DNA of 18,720 nt. Source: Sva-07 sp031430875 (lineage in GTDB: Bacteria; Actinomycetota; Acidimicrobiia; Acidimicrobiales; Ilumatobacteraceae). A program made the translations under genes and the position numbers. Positions 7,385-13,994 of this stretch are shown in pieces. The stretch covers positions 1 through 18,720 of the forward strand of contig JANPCI010000097.1 in the NCBI GenBank assembly GCA_031430875.1. The letters run 5' to 3'. The notes under the pieces are model-generated. The model worked only from the letters and a program-made list of their open reading frames with translations. It ran no database searches and was not told the origin of the DNA. Position 1 is the first letter of the stretch, and every line of letters starts with the position of its first letter.

Positions 7385-9217
7385 CTAACGGCCGTCAGGA
7401 AGCAAGATGCATCGGCAGCCGACGTGTGCCGGAGCGCACAGATGCCCCGTCGGGAACGCCTCGCCGGCCTTGACCGAACCGGCCAGCGAGTTGTCGTCGC
7501 AATCGGAGCAACCCTGGTGGGTCGGGTCACAGATCCACACCGCCGCGGTCCCCTTGCCGATCCCGGCGAGGACGCCGCGCCCGTGGGCGGTTCGGAGCAC
7601 GTCGTCGAGCTGCTCATCGATGTGCTGGGTCTTCCACTCGCGGTAGATGGCCCGGACACGTTTGCCGATTCCGGCATTGTCGCCGTCGCCGTCGAGAACA
7701 CAGCGTTCGAGACGTTCCCGCAAGGGCTCGACGAGCCACTCGCCGAGCACGGCATCGGCTGCCTTCGTCGCTGCGGCCACATCGGCCTTGCGGAGCGGAC
7801 CCGAGCCAGTTGGGGCGACCAGCGTTGCACCCGCCTGCGCGGCGCCGACCAGGTCGTCGGAGATGGCACCGCCGTAGCGAGCGAGGTGATCGCCGGCCGG
7901 CGGGAGCAACGCATCGAGTGCACGCACCGGTTCGTTACGTCGCAGTGTCTCGAGTACTTCGTTCTGTTCATCTGCCAGCACACGCTTGAGCTTGCGCGCG
8001 GCACCCACGATGAGCGGCGTGAGGTCGGCGTCGCGCTGGTCGAACGGCGTCGACTCGACCATCTCGACCGTGTCGGTGGCCGACACTTCCTCATCCGCCG
8101 GTGCCTCACCCGCCGGTGCCTCACCCGCCGTTGCCTCACCCGCCGTTCCGTCACCCGTCGTTTCATCACCAGGGTCGGTCGAATCCACGACATCCCCGAC
8201 ATCGACGGCGTCGACCTCTTCCACCGCGTCGACCGGCACAGCATCGAGATCGGGCCCGATGTCGTCGACCGGTTCGATCGTGACCGCCTCGGCACGCAGC
8301 CGCGCGAACAAATCGACCACCACGTCGTCGTCGACCGCGACGATCTCGGACTCGACGATCTCGGACTCGCCCATCTCGTCGACCGGCATCTCGTCGACCG
8401 GCATCTCCTCGACCGGCATCTCCTCGACCGGCATCTCCTCGACCGTGATCTCCTCCACCTCTGACACCGCGGCCTCCGCAACGTCGGGCTCGGGCGCGAC
8501 AGTTGTGGGCCGAGGCGAGTTCGGCACCATCACCGGTACCGGACCCGTCGTGGGGGCCAGGTTCACGTACTCGTCGGGCTCGACGAGCGGCTGCAGTTCG
8601 GCGACCACCTCGATGGCCACGAGACGAGCCCGCTCGAACGACTGCATCAGCCGATCACGACCGAGCAACAGCTGCTCGATCTGCTCGCGGGCCAGCTCTC
8701 GGCGACGGGCGAGTTCGCTGAGTACCCGTTCGCGATACGCACGCGCCTCGTTGACCATTTCTCGGCCCTGCTGCTTGGCCATCGACAGCTCAGCTTCGGC
8801 ATCAGACGCGGCGTCGGTGCGCCGACGCGACGCTTCAATTCCAGCTTCCTCGCGCATACGGGTTGCCTCGTCGGCGGCCTCGCTGAGCATCTGGGCGGCG
8901 GCCGTCTCGGCCTTCTGGCGGATTTCGGCACCGCTCTCACGCGCAGTGATCAGCACCCGGGCAGTTTCCTCGCCGAGCAGTCGCGTCAGCGCAGCATCGT
9001 CGAGTTGCGCCGAATTGAGGTCGGGATTGGTCTGGGCGGTTCGCAGCTCACGCTCGAGAAAGCGCTCGCGTTCCTGCAGTCGGCCGAGCTCGGCGGCGAT
9101 CATTCGCAGGAAGTCGCGGACCTCAGCCTGGTCGAACCCGCGGCGGCTGGTACTGAAACCGGCATCGGCGACCGACGCCGGCGACGACGGGTCGGGGCGG
9201 GAGAATGACATGGCCAT
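7385..9217 (-). CDS. DivIVA-domain protein with phage MuF-like C-terminus
   Basis: The 610-residue product is modular. Residues about 19-56 (FSTSRRGFDQAEVRDFL and following) resemble the DivIVA N-terminal membrane-binding module. Residues about 75-210 are a long Ala/Glu/Arg coiled coil. Residues about 240-395 are an acidic, low-complexity linker containing tandem repeats of VEEMP/VDEMP (259-282) and AGEAP/AGEAT (358-375). Residues about 395-560 are helical, and the end (560-603) has six cysteines: C563, C570, C573, C594, C601, C603. Its last part, FPTGHLCAPAHVGCRC, strongly recalls the phage Mu gpF / SPP1 gp7 minor-head domain ending (P-x-HPxCRC). No phage genes are nearby. The ATG at 9215-9217 follows a TAGCGT box by 6 nt. 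DivIVA proteins mark cell poles and curved membrane; the MuF-like end suggests metal binding or protein assembly. Both domain calls are by motif only. Confidence 0.72.
   Translation of the reverse strand: MAMSFSRPDPSSPASVADAGFSTSRRGFDQAEVRDFLRMIAAELGRLQERERFLERELRTAQTNPDLNSAQLDDAALTRLLGEETARVLITARESGAEIRQKAETAAAQMLSEAADEATRMREEAGIEASRRRTDAASDAEAELSMAKQQGREMVNEARAYRERVLSELARRRELAREQIEQLLLGRDRLMQSFERARLVAIEVVAELQPLVEPDEYVNLAPTTGPVPVMVPNSPRPTTVAPEPDVAEAAVSEVEEITVEEMPVEEMPVEEMPVDEMPVDEMGESEIVESEIVAVDDDVVVDLFARLRAEAVTIEPVDDIGPDLDAVPVDAVEEVDAVDVGDVVDSTDPGDETTGDGTAGEATAGEAPAGEAPADEEVSATDTVEMVESTPFDQRDADLTPLIVGAARKLKRVLADEQNEVLETLRRNEPVRALDALLPPAGDHLARYGGAISDDLVGAAQAGATLVAPTGSGPLRKADVAAATKAADAVLGEWLVEPLRERLERCVLDGDGDNAGIGKRVRAIYREWKTQHIDEQLDDVLRTAHGRGVLAGIGKGTAAVWICDPTHQGCSDCDDNSLAGSVKAGEAFPTGHLCAPAHVGCRCILLPDGR
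8093..8146 (-). repeat. 15-bp tandem repeat array encoding AGEAP units
   Basis: About four copies of a 15-bp unit (plus-strand form GCCTCACCCGCCGGT) run in tandem inside the DivIVA/MuF-like gene and encode AGEAT/AGEAP/AGEAP/ADEE. The unit length is a multiple of three, so copy-number change keeps the frame. Confidence 0.75.
8372..8443 (-). repeat. 15-bp tandem repeat array encoding VEEMP/VDEMP units
   Basis: Nearly five copies of a 15-bp unit (plus-strand form CTCCTCGACCGGCAT) encode three VEEMP units, one VDEMP and a final VDEM. The copies nearest the C-terminal side use GTC where the others use CTC, giving D in place of E. The frame is kept on expansion or contraction. Confidence 0.8.
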
Positions 9218-9223
9218 GCGCCA

Positions 9224-9229
9224 ACGCTA
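9224..9229 (-). promoter_or_regulatory. -10-like hexamer, leaderless start of the DivIVA/MuF-like gene
   Basis: On the minus strand TAGCGT is followed by 6 nt and the ATG at 9217. No Shine-Dalgarno is present. This favours the first ATG over the second one six bases later, and gives the gene a promoter of its own inside the S16-DivIVA-UPF0182 cluster. Confidence 0.45.
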
Positions 9230-9261
9230 CGCACTGCGCGACTTCAGATGGTGGCAATCGA

Positions 9262-9276
9262 CGCGCGCAACGCGCG
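9262..9276 (-). terminator. GC-only hairpin after the S16 protease gene
   Basis: CGCGCG, a 3-nt loop, and CGCGCG form a short very GC-rich stem in the 70-bp gap downstream of the S16 protease stop. No T tract follows on the minus strand, so termination is doubtful; it could instead attenuate read-through into the DivIVA/MuF-like gene. Confidence 0.3.
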
Positions 9277-9287
9277 AATTCGCCTCA

Positions 9288-10448
9288 TCACCGAGCGACG
9301 AGTGGATCGCCGCCCAGCTTCTCCAACGCGGCGAGCGCCTCGTCGAGCGTGGCAACCGGAACGATCTCGACTTCGCCACGCCCCGCATCCTCGAGCAGTT
9401 GACGTCCCTCAGGGGTCTTGAGTTCCGACTGGGAGGCAGGCACAAGGAAGACCCGAACCCCTCGCTGATGCACCGCCGACACCTTCTGCGCCAACCCGCC
9501 GATCGCGCCGACCTCGCCGTTGAGGTTGATCGTGCCCGTGACTGCGACGTTCTCGTCTCCGGTGAGCGCACCGGGCGACAACTCGTCGATCAACGCCAAC
9601 GTGAACGCCAGTCCCGCCGACGGCCCGCCGATGTCACCGGTGTCGATGTCGACCTCGAACGGCAGGTTGATCGCCCGCGTGTCGAACGGCACGAACCCGA
9701 TGATCGTGCGATCGGGATCATCGGGCGATGCCGACAGCTCCACCGTCACAGTCTCCTCGCCTTCGCCCGGACGCTGAATGAGCAGGTCGATCGCGTCGCC
9801 CGGCTCCTTGTTGGCCAGCACCGCACTGAGGTCGTCGACCGAATCGAGCCGGACCCCATCGGCTTCGATGATTCGATCGGCGGGGTCGATCTGCTCGTCA
9901 GAGGGAAACCATTCCTCGCACTCACCGCCGTCGTCGGACGGCACCTTGCACAACACGTCTTGGACAATGACATCGCCCGCGGTGATCTCGACGTCGAAAC
10001 CGAGCTTCGTCAGCGCCACGTACTGCGCCTCTTGCTCAGCACTGCGCATCATCTGCAGGTTGAACTCGCGTCGCTGGCTGGGAGTGCGAGCGCCGAACTT
10101 GTCCTCCGAGGTGAGGAAGTCGACTGCCGGATCATTTCGTCCGGCAAGCCAGGAGAGCGCCGATTGATTCGGTGCCGTGACAGTCACGAACACGAAACTG
10201 TTCTCGGGGTCGTATCGATTGACGTCGTCGGGGAGTTCACCGAACACGATCCGATCGTTGACGGGATCGGCCGAAGCCGGCGTGAGCGCATAGGGCGTGG
10301 GATCCATCTCGCCCGTTCGCTCGTTCTCCTTGCTGGACACGAGGCTCGACGGCACCAGCGATGCAACGCCGATCGCCGCGAGTGCGAGGAGACCCACAGC
10401 GGCCAACGCCCACGCCCACCACCGATTACGGGGGCGGTTCACTAACAT
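9288..10448 (-). CDS. PDZ domain-containing Lon-like (S16) serine protease
   Basis: The 386-residue product has an N-terminal transmembrane anchor (about residues 10-35), an extracytoplasmic region, a PDZ-like segment at about 155-240, and a C-terminal Lon-type S16 protease domain. The catalytic dyad is visible: Ser277 in GDIGGPSAGLAF and Lys322 in GGLAQKVSAV. This matches the YlbL / Rv3194c-type family of membrane-anchored PDZ-S16 proteases; the substrate is unknown. Cys167 and Cys177 flank a short acidic loop and could form a disulfide outside the membrane. The frame is open much further upstream, but I chose the ATG at 10446-10448 since the anchor begins directly after it; a GTG at 10469 (seven codons earlier) is an alternative. 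The gene ends in tandem stops (TGA TGA). It lies upstream of the DivIVA/MuF-like and UPF0182 genes on the same strand. Confidence 0.9.
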   Translation of the reverse strand: MLVNRPRNRWWAWALAAVGLLALAAIGVASLVPSSLVSSKENERTGEMDPTPYALTPASADPVNDRIVFGELPDDVNRYDPENSFVFVTVTAPNQSALSWLAGRNDPAVDFLTSEDKFGARTPSQRREFNLQMMRSAEQEAQYVALTKLGFDVEITAGDVIVQDVLCKVPSDDGGECEEWFPSDEQIDPADRIIEADGVRLDSVDDLSAVLANKEPGDAIDLLIQRPGEGEETVTVELSASPDDPDRTIIGFVPFDTRAINLPFEVDIDTGDIGGPSAGLAFTLALIDELSPGALTGDENVAVTGTINLNGEVGAIGGLAQKVSAVHQRGVRVFLVPASQSELKTPEGRQLLEDAGRGEVEIVPVATLDEALAALEKLGGDPLVAR

Positions 10449-10782
10449 GTCGGTTGTCGTGTCGGTCACGGATCTCACTACTTCGGCTGCATGGATGGCC
10501 GGACTGGCCATCTTGGCGCTCGTCTTCGCCGGCTGGAGAAAGAATGCCAGAGCGACGCCTCGAACACCACGCGGGGAACCCGTTGTTCGTCGGCGATGGG
10601 ATCCGATCCCGATCGCTGAGACCACGACATCTCTGTACAAACGCCCAAGCTTGCCTCGGCGGCTGATGGCAGCGCTGGCCGGCTCGGCAATCGCCATCGT
10701 CATCGGTGCCGTAGCCGCAGTGGTCATTGCCTTCGGTGCCGGCTTCATCGTGATGACCCTGACCGATCTGCTGAAGAAGTGA
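10447..10782 (+). CDS. small two-helix membrane protein, function unknown
   Basis: The 111-residue product has a hydrophobic helix at about 13-29, a basic stretch (RKNARATPRTPRG and RRRW, 31-51), and a long second hydrophobic segment at about 73-105 ending in DLLKK. I do not recognise a family. That it is real is supported by the 4-bp GTGA overlap of its stop with the start of the HEAT-repeat gene, the typical sign of translational coupling. The start is uncertain: the ATG at 10447 overlaps base for base with the start codon of the divergent S16 protease, while the GTG at 10459 lies 10 nt after a TAACAT hexamer (10443-10448) and would give 107 residues. The basic middle loop would be cytoplasmic by the positive-inside rule, placing both ends outside. 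Confidence 0.7.
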   Translation: MSVVVSVTDLTTSAAWMAGLAILALVFAGWRKNARATPRTPRGEPVVRRRWDPIPIAETTTSLYKRPSLPRRLMAALAGSAIAIVIGAVAAVVIAFGAGFIVMTLTDLLKK

Positions 10783-11369
10783 CGGGGCCCGACCGACGTG
10801 CCGTCACGATTGCCGGTCACACAGGCAACATCGCTGTGGCCCGCGAGGGTCTCACGGCGCCGGACGCCACGGTTCGTGCCGCTGCGATCAGCGCACTCGA
10901 ACGGCTCGGCGCACTCACCGATCATGAGCTGATCGCCGCGCTTGGCGACCCCGAGGTAACCGTTCGCCGACGTGTCTGCGAGATCGCCGCCCGCCATCCA
11001 GACGTCGATCTCGTGGCGGCATTGGGCGACGACGATCCGCGGGTGGTGGAAGTAGCGGCGTGGGCGTGCGGCGAACACGAGTCGAACCGCGACGAGGTCA
11101 TCGAGACGCTGATGGCGCTCGCCTCAAGCGCCGAAGATGCCCTCGTGCGCGAGGCAGCCGTCGCCTCTCTCGGAGCCATCGGCGACGAACGAGCGGTGGC
11201 GACGATCATCGCCGGGTGTTCCGACAAGCCGGCCGTACGCCGTCGCGCCGTGCTCGCACTCGCACCGTTCGAGGGCGACGATGTCGAGGCCGCCATCGAC
11301 CGGGCCCTGGAAGATCGCGACTGGCAGGTCCGCCAAGCCGCCGAAGACCTCCGCCGCGCCCAGTCCTGA
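10779..11369 (+). CDS. HEAT-repeat protein
   Basis: The 196-residue product consists of about five to six HEAT-type helical pairs, each with the D-x-x-V-R-x-x-A-x-x-A-L pattern: DATVRAAAISALERLG (28-43), DPEVTVRRRVCEIAAR, DDPRVVEVAAWACGE, EDALVREAAVASLGAIG, KPAVRRRAVLALAPF and DWQVRQAAEDLRRA near the end. These proteins are alpha-solenoid scaffolds that bind other proteins; related short HEAT proteins also include phycobilisome lyases, for which there is no context here. There is no membrane segment. The GTG start at 10779 overlaps the stop of the upstream membrane protein gene by 4 bp, so the two are probably coupled and may act together at the membrane. The protein is divergent from the S16 protease cluster. 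Confidence 0.88.
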   Translation: MTGPDRRAVTIAGHTGNIAVAREGLTAPDATVRAAAISALERLGALTDHELIAALGDPEVTVRRRVCEIAARHPDVDLVAALGDDDPRVVEVAAWACGEHESNRDEVIETLMALASSAEDALVREAAVASLGAIGDERAVATIIAGCSDKPAVRRRAVLALAPFEGDDVEAAIDRALEDRDWQVRQAAEDLRRAQS

Positions 11370-11473
11370 GCGCCGGTCAGACCGTGTACTGGGTGCGGCG
11401 TCAGCGGGCTGCCGGACGCACGTCGACCCAGGCTTGACGGTCGTCGCCTCCTTCTGGCTCTCGGTTTCGGTGG

Positions 11474-11479
11474 TACTTT
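11474..11479 (+). promoter_or_regulatory. -10-like hexamer upstream of the GNAT gene
   Basis: TACTTT lies 36 nt before the GTG at 11516; a Shine-Dalgarno-like GAGAGG (11501-11506) sits 9 nt before that start. The 146-bp gap from 11370 otherwise holds a TTGACG at 11434, too far upstream to be the matching -35. Confidence 0.3.
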
Positions 11480-11515
11480 GCGATCCGGACATTCACGACA
11501 GAGAGGGCTGGTGGA

Positions 11516-12295
11516 GTGGATCCGAACGAATCCGGCCGCTTGGCCGACGTCAATCTCGCGTTCACATGGTCATTGATCGGGCGATCGGGAGGGGCCGCGA
11601 TCAGCGGAAACGACCAGTGTCCGTTCGTCGCAACGGGGATTGACTCGGCCTTCTTCAACGGCGTATTTGCGACGCAGCGTGTGGCGGATCCGGACGCAGT
11701 CGTCGCCGACGCGATCGAGTTCATGGCCGAACGCAACCTGCCGTGGCTGATGTGGGTTCGAGAAGGCGTCGACGATGCCCTTCTCGACGCCGGTCGCCGT
11801 GCCGGTTTGAGCGACGCGGGTGGACCGCCTGGCATGGTGCTCGATTCGATCGAGCGACTTCCGGCGCGTCGGGGCGACTTCGAGGTCGACGTCGTCTCCG
11901 ACACCACTCGACTCGACATCTTCCACGACGTGGTAGCGCGGGGATTCGAGATGCCACTCGAGATCCTCCAGGGGTTCATGACGATCGACATGGTGGCTGA
12001 TCCGAGCGTCGTGGCCGTCGTCGGCTCGGTCGAGGGCATCGCAGTGTCCGCGGCGCTCGCCTGCGTGTCGGGCGCCACCATCGGGATCTACAATGTCGCA
12101 ACGCCGACAGAACACCGGCGCCGGGGCTACGGCGAGGCGATCACCTGGGCAGCGATCGAGGCCGGAGCCGCTCTGGGTGGAGATCATGCAGCGCTTCAGG
12201 CATCAGAGCTCGGCGCTCCCGTGTACCGGTCGATGGGCTTCGTCGACATCGGTAGGTACCTGCAACTCGAAGGGCCGCCCCACCCACCGCAGTAG
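11516..12295 (+). CDS. GNAT family N-acetyltransferase
   Basis: The 259-residue product has a GNAT domain in its C-terminal half. Residues 188-195 (TIGIYNVA) form the strand before the acetyl-CoA loop, HRRRGYGEA at 200-208 matches the R/QxxGxG/A pyrophosphate motif, and ALQASELGAPVYRSMGFVDIG at about 226-246 is the typical last part ending in YxxxGF. The N-terminal 120 residues, with FFNGVF and MWVREGVDD, resemble the degenerate first half seen in larger two-domain GNAT proteins. Substrate unknown. The GTG at 11516 is favoured by GAGAGG 9 nt upstream. Its stop lies only 6 bp from the stop of the convergent DUF4188-like gene. Confidence 0.87.
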   Translation: MDPNESGRLADVNLAFTWSLIGRSGGAAISGNDQCPFVATGIDSAFFNGVFATQRVADPDAVVADAIEFMAERNLPWLMWVREGVDDALLDAGRRAGLSDAGGPPGMVLDSIERLPARRGDFEVDVVSDTTRLDIFHDVVARGFEMPLEILQGFMTIDMVADPSVVAVVGSVEGIAVSAALACVSGATIGIYNVATPTEHRRRGYGEAITWAAIEAGAALGGDHAALQASELGAPVYRSMGFVDIGRYLQLEGPPHPPQ

Positions 12296-12301
12296 GTTCG
12301 C

Positions 12302-12814
12302 TCAGTAGGGCGCGACAGCGGGTTGTTCCGACACGTCTCCGCTGAGGCGAGCCTTGGCGGTCTGGCCTCGACGGGCCGCCGGCACGGCGCCGGTGACGGC
12401 TGCGAGTCCGAACGTGGGCATGTTTCCGTACACGGTCTCCACGGTCGCATCGGAGAGAAGAATCGTCTCGTGATAGATCCCGACCGAACCGTTGTCCCGC
12501 ACCTTGTTGTTGAACGATCGCCATGCCGGCAAGTGCGATGCGTTCATCGACTTGGCGTACTGCTCGAGCTGCTCGAACGACGCCCAGTACTGCCACACGA
12601 GGATGGTTCGGCCCGAGAGGAACGTGCACGGCTTGCCCACCAGTCCCAAACTCGGGTCCTTCTGCAACTCGCTCAGCATGCGCGGCATCGCGACGGCCAC
12701 CGGAAGCCACTTCCACGGCCGCCAGAGTTGGTTGAATCGCATGCCGATGAGGAACAGCACCTTCCCATCGGCACCGATGTCGGCAGAGAACCGACCCTTG
12801 TTGATGGACGCCAC
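12302..12814 (-). CDS. DUF4188 domain-containing protein
   Basis: The 170-residue product matches what I recall of DUF4188: an early strand GKVLFLIGMRFNQLWRPWKW (17-36), a middle LSGRTILVWQYWASFEQLEQY segment (66-86), and SHLPAWRSFNNKVRDNGSVGIYHETI (93-118), which together suggest a dimeric alpha-beta-barrel (monooxygenase-like) fold. The conserved His at 94 and 115 and many aromatics could form a binding pocket; no cofactor motif is visible. The GTG at 12814 has a perfect GGAGGT 5 nt upstream and a strong promoter. It is divergent from a TetR regulator and shares its control region, so it is probably the main target of that repressor, perhaps responding to a small hydrophobic compound. Confidence 0.8.
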   Translation of the reverse strand: MASINKGRFSADIGADGKVLFLIGMRFNQLWRPWKWLPVAVAMPRMLSELQKDPSLGLVGKPCTFLSGRTILVWQYWASFEQLEQYAKSMNASHLPAWRSFNNKVRDNGSVGIYHETILLSDATVETVYGNMPTFGLAAVTGAVPAARRGQTAKARLSGDVSEQPAVAPY

Positions 12815-12819
12815 CGCTT

Positions 12820-12825
12820 ACCTCC
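12820..12825 (-). promoter_or_regulatory. perfect Shine-Dalgarno of the DUF4188-like gene
   Basis: GGAGGT on the minus strand ends 5 nt before the GTG at 12814. It is the strongest ribosome binding site in the window and fixes the start; most neighbouring genes have none. Confidence 0.75.
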
Positions 12826-12841
12826 GAATCAGGATCATCTT

Positions 12842-12890
12842 GATGTGATCATCGTTCACATTGTACAGAAGATGTGATCACTGTCAACAT
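12842..12890. promoter_or_regulatory. paired operator repeats for the TetR regulator
   Basis: GATGTGATCA followed by 6 nt and ACATT occurs twice in direct orientation, 29 bp apart (starting at 12842 and 12871). The first copy is also a dyad, ATGTGA (12843-12848) and TCACAT (12856-12861) with a 7-bp spacer. The repeats cover the -35 and -10 of the DUF4188-like gene and end just upstream of the TetR -10 hexamer, the usual place for an autoregulatory TetR operator. Confidence 0.6.
12860..12887 (-). promoter_or_regulatory. strong sigma-A-type promoter of the DUF4188-like gene
   Basis: On the minus strand a perfect TTGACA (12882-12887) is separated by 16 bp from TACAAT (12860-12865), five of six matches to TATAAT. 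It is the best promoter in the window and is embedded in the operator repeats. Confidence 0.75.
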
Positions 12891-12896
12891 TCGTGC

Positions 12897-12902
12897 GACA
12901 AT
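12897..12902 (+). promoter_or_regulatory. -10-like hexamer, leaderless start of the TetR gene
   Basis: GACAAT is followed by 6 nt and the GTG at 12909, the same spacing as at several other genes here. It favours GTG 12909 over the longer open frame, which would start inside the operator. Confidence 0.45.
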
Positions 12903-12908
12903 GATCCC

Positions 12909-13505
12909 GTGTCGGAGAAGCCCTATCACCACGGATCGCTCGAGCGGGCGCTCACCGAGGCAGCGATGGAAGTGGTCGCAGTGGACGGCATCGGCGCACT
13001 CTCGCTCCGAGACATCGCCCGCACCGTCGGCGTCTCCCCATCGGCGACGTATCGACACTTCCCCAGCCGAGACCACCTGGTCGCCCACGTGTCGCAGATC
13101 GCGCGTGAAGACCTCGCCCGCGCGCTGATACTGGCGAGGGAACAGGTCGCAGCCACCGGGAGTCGTCGGCGACGGTCGATCCGACGATTCGAGGAGATTG
13201 GCCGCGCGTACGTGCTGTTCGCGGTCGACGCTCCGAACCTGTTCGAGGCAGCATTCATGCCGTGCGATGTGCAGGAAGCCACGAACGACGACCCGGAAGC
13301 CTGGGCGGTGCTGGTGGAAGCGGTCGATGAGATGGTGAGCACGGGAGCGATCCCGTCGACGCGGCGCAGGGACGCTCCCATCATCGCTTGGTCTGGGGTG
13401 CATGGCCTCGCCACCATCCTGACGTCATCGATCTGGCCGCCGGGATACGACTTCGACGATGAAGTCGGCGCGGTGATCGCCGGCATCTCGCGCGCGATCG
13501 CGTGA
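12909..13505 (+). CDS. TetR/AcrR family transcriptional regulator
   Basis: The 198-residue product has a TetR N-terminal DNA-binding domain: residues 13-28 are the first helix, and LSLRDIARTVGVSPSATYRHFPSRDHL at 31-57 is the helix-turn-helix with the family's signature YxHFxSxxxL ending. The C-terminal part (about 75-198) is helical, with GRAYVLFAVDAPNLFEAAFMP near 98-118, which resembles the WHG-type ligand domain. It probably works as a dimeric repressor of itself and of the divergent DUF4188-like gene, released by a small molecule. The start at GTG 12909 is taken from the -10 hexamer 6 nt upstream and from the HHGSL segment near the N-terminus, common in this group. Its stop lies 24 bp from that of the convergent GNAT gene. 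Confidence 0.92.
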   Translation: MSEKPYHHGSLERALTEAAMEVVAVDGIGALSLRDIARTVGVSPSATYRHFPSRDHLVAHVSQIAREDLARALILAREQVAATGSRRRRSIRRFEEIGRAYVLFAVDAPNLFEAAFMPCDVQEATNDDPEAWAVLVEAVDEMVSTGAIPSTRRRDAPIIAWSGVHGLATILTSSIWPPGYDFDDEVGAVIAGISRAIA

Positions 13506-13529
13506 CGAGCCGGGATCAGCCGGGCGAGG

Positions 13530-13988
13530 TCAGAACGTGTAGCGATAGACGTTCGTGTCGCGGGCTTGAAATCCGATTCGTTGGTACAGACGGTTGGCGG
13601 CCTCGCGTGACGGGCGGCTGGTCAGGCTGACGTCCTTGGCGCCACGTGCCTTCGCTTCGACGAGCGCGGCAAGGTTGAGTTCGGCCCCCACACCATGCCC
13701 GCGCGCCTCGCCGTCGACGACCACGTCTTCGATCCACGCCTTCAGCCCGGTCGGGATTCGGTAGAACGCGAGCGTCAGACTGCCGAGGATCGCGCCATCG
13801 ACGCGTGCGATGAACAGCACGGTGTCGGGGCTCGACACCAACTCGCGGAGTTGTTGGCCCGACGGCGCCGGCGACGACGACGACAGCTGCGGAATCAACC
13901 GCTCGAACGCGTCGACCAGTTCGTCGTCGACATGCTCGACACGTTCGATGCGGACGGAAGACGATGGATCACCGGGGGTCTCGCTCAC
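13530..13988 (-). CDS. GNAT family N-acetyltransferase
   Basis: The 152-residue product is a single-domain GNAT of usual length. ARVDGAILGSLTLAFYR at 61-77 forms the central strands, AWIEDVVVDGEARGHGVGAEL at 84-104 contains the acetyl-CoA loop RGHGVG (96-101) preceded by the family's acidic E-D-V-V-V strand, and AANRLYQRIGFQARDTNVYRY at 130-150 is the last helix-strand. The EDVVV and terminal Y-x-x-I-G-F pattern is typical of amine- or amino-acid-directed members, but the substrate is unknown. The GTG start at 13986-13988 is 9 nt after a TAGCGT hexamer. The gene is divergent from the PAC2 gene, with 42 bp between starts. Confidence 0.9.
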   Translation of the reverse strand: MSETPGDPSSSVRIERVEHVDDELVDAFERLIPQLSSSSPAPSGQQLRELVSSPDTVLFIARVDGAILGSLTLAFYRIPTGLKAWIEDVVVDGEARGHGVGAELNLAALVEAKARGAKDVSLTSRPSREAANRLYQRIGFQARDTNVYRYTF

Positions 13989-13994
13989 GACCAG

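Noticed and set aside
8093..8443. CRISPR-like repeat array
   Set aside because: The 15-bp units are contiguous without spacers and lie in frame inside a coding sequence.
7385..9217. Prophage remnant suggested by the MuF-like domain
   Set aside because: No other phage gene, integrase or attachment repeat is present, and both neighbours are conserved cellular genes, so a domain fusion is more likely than a remnant.
7986..10445. 819-codon open frame on the plus strand
   Set aside because: It runs antisense across both the DivIVA/MuF-like and S16 protease genes and is mostly Ser/Arg low-complexity sequence; the opposite strand has clear domains.
11434..11479. TTGACG plus TACTTT as a promoter pair
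   Set aside because: The spacing is 34 bp, far beyond the 16-19 bp needed; only the -10-like box is kept, with low confidence.
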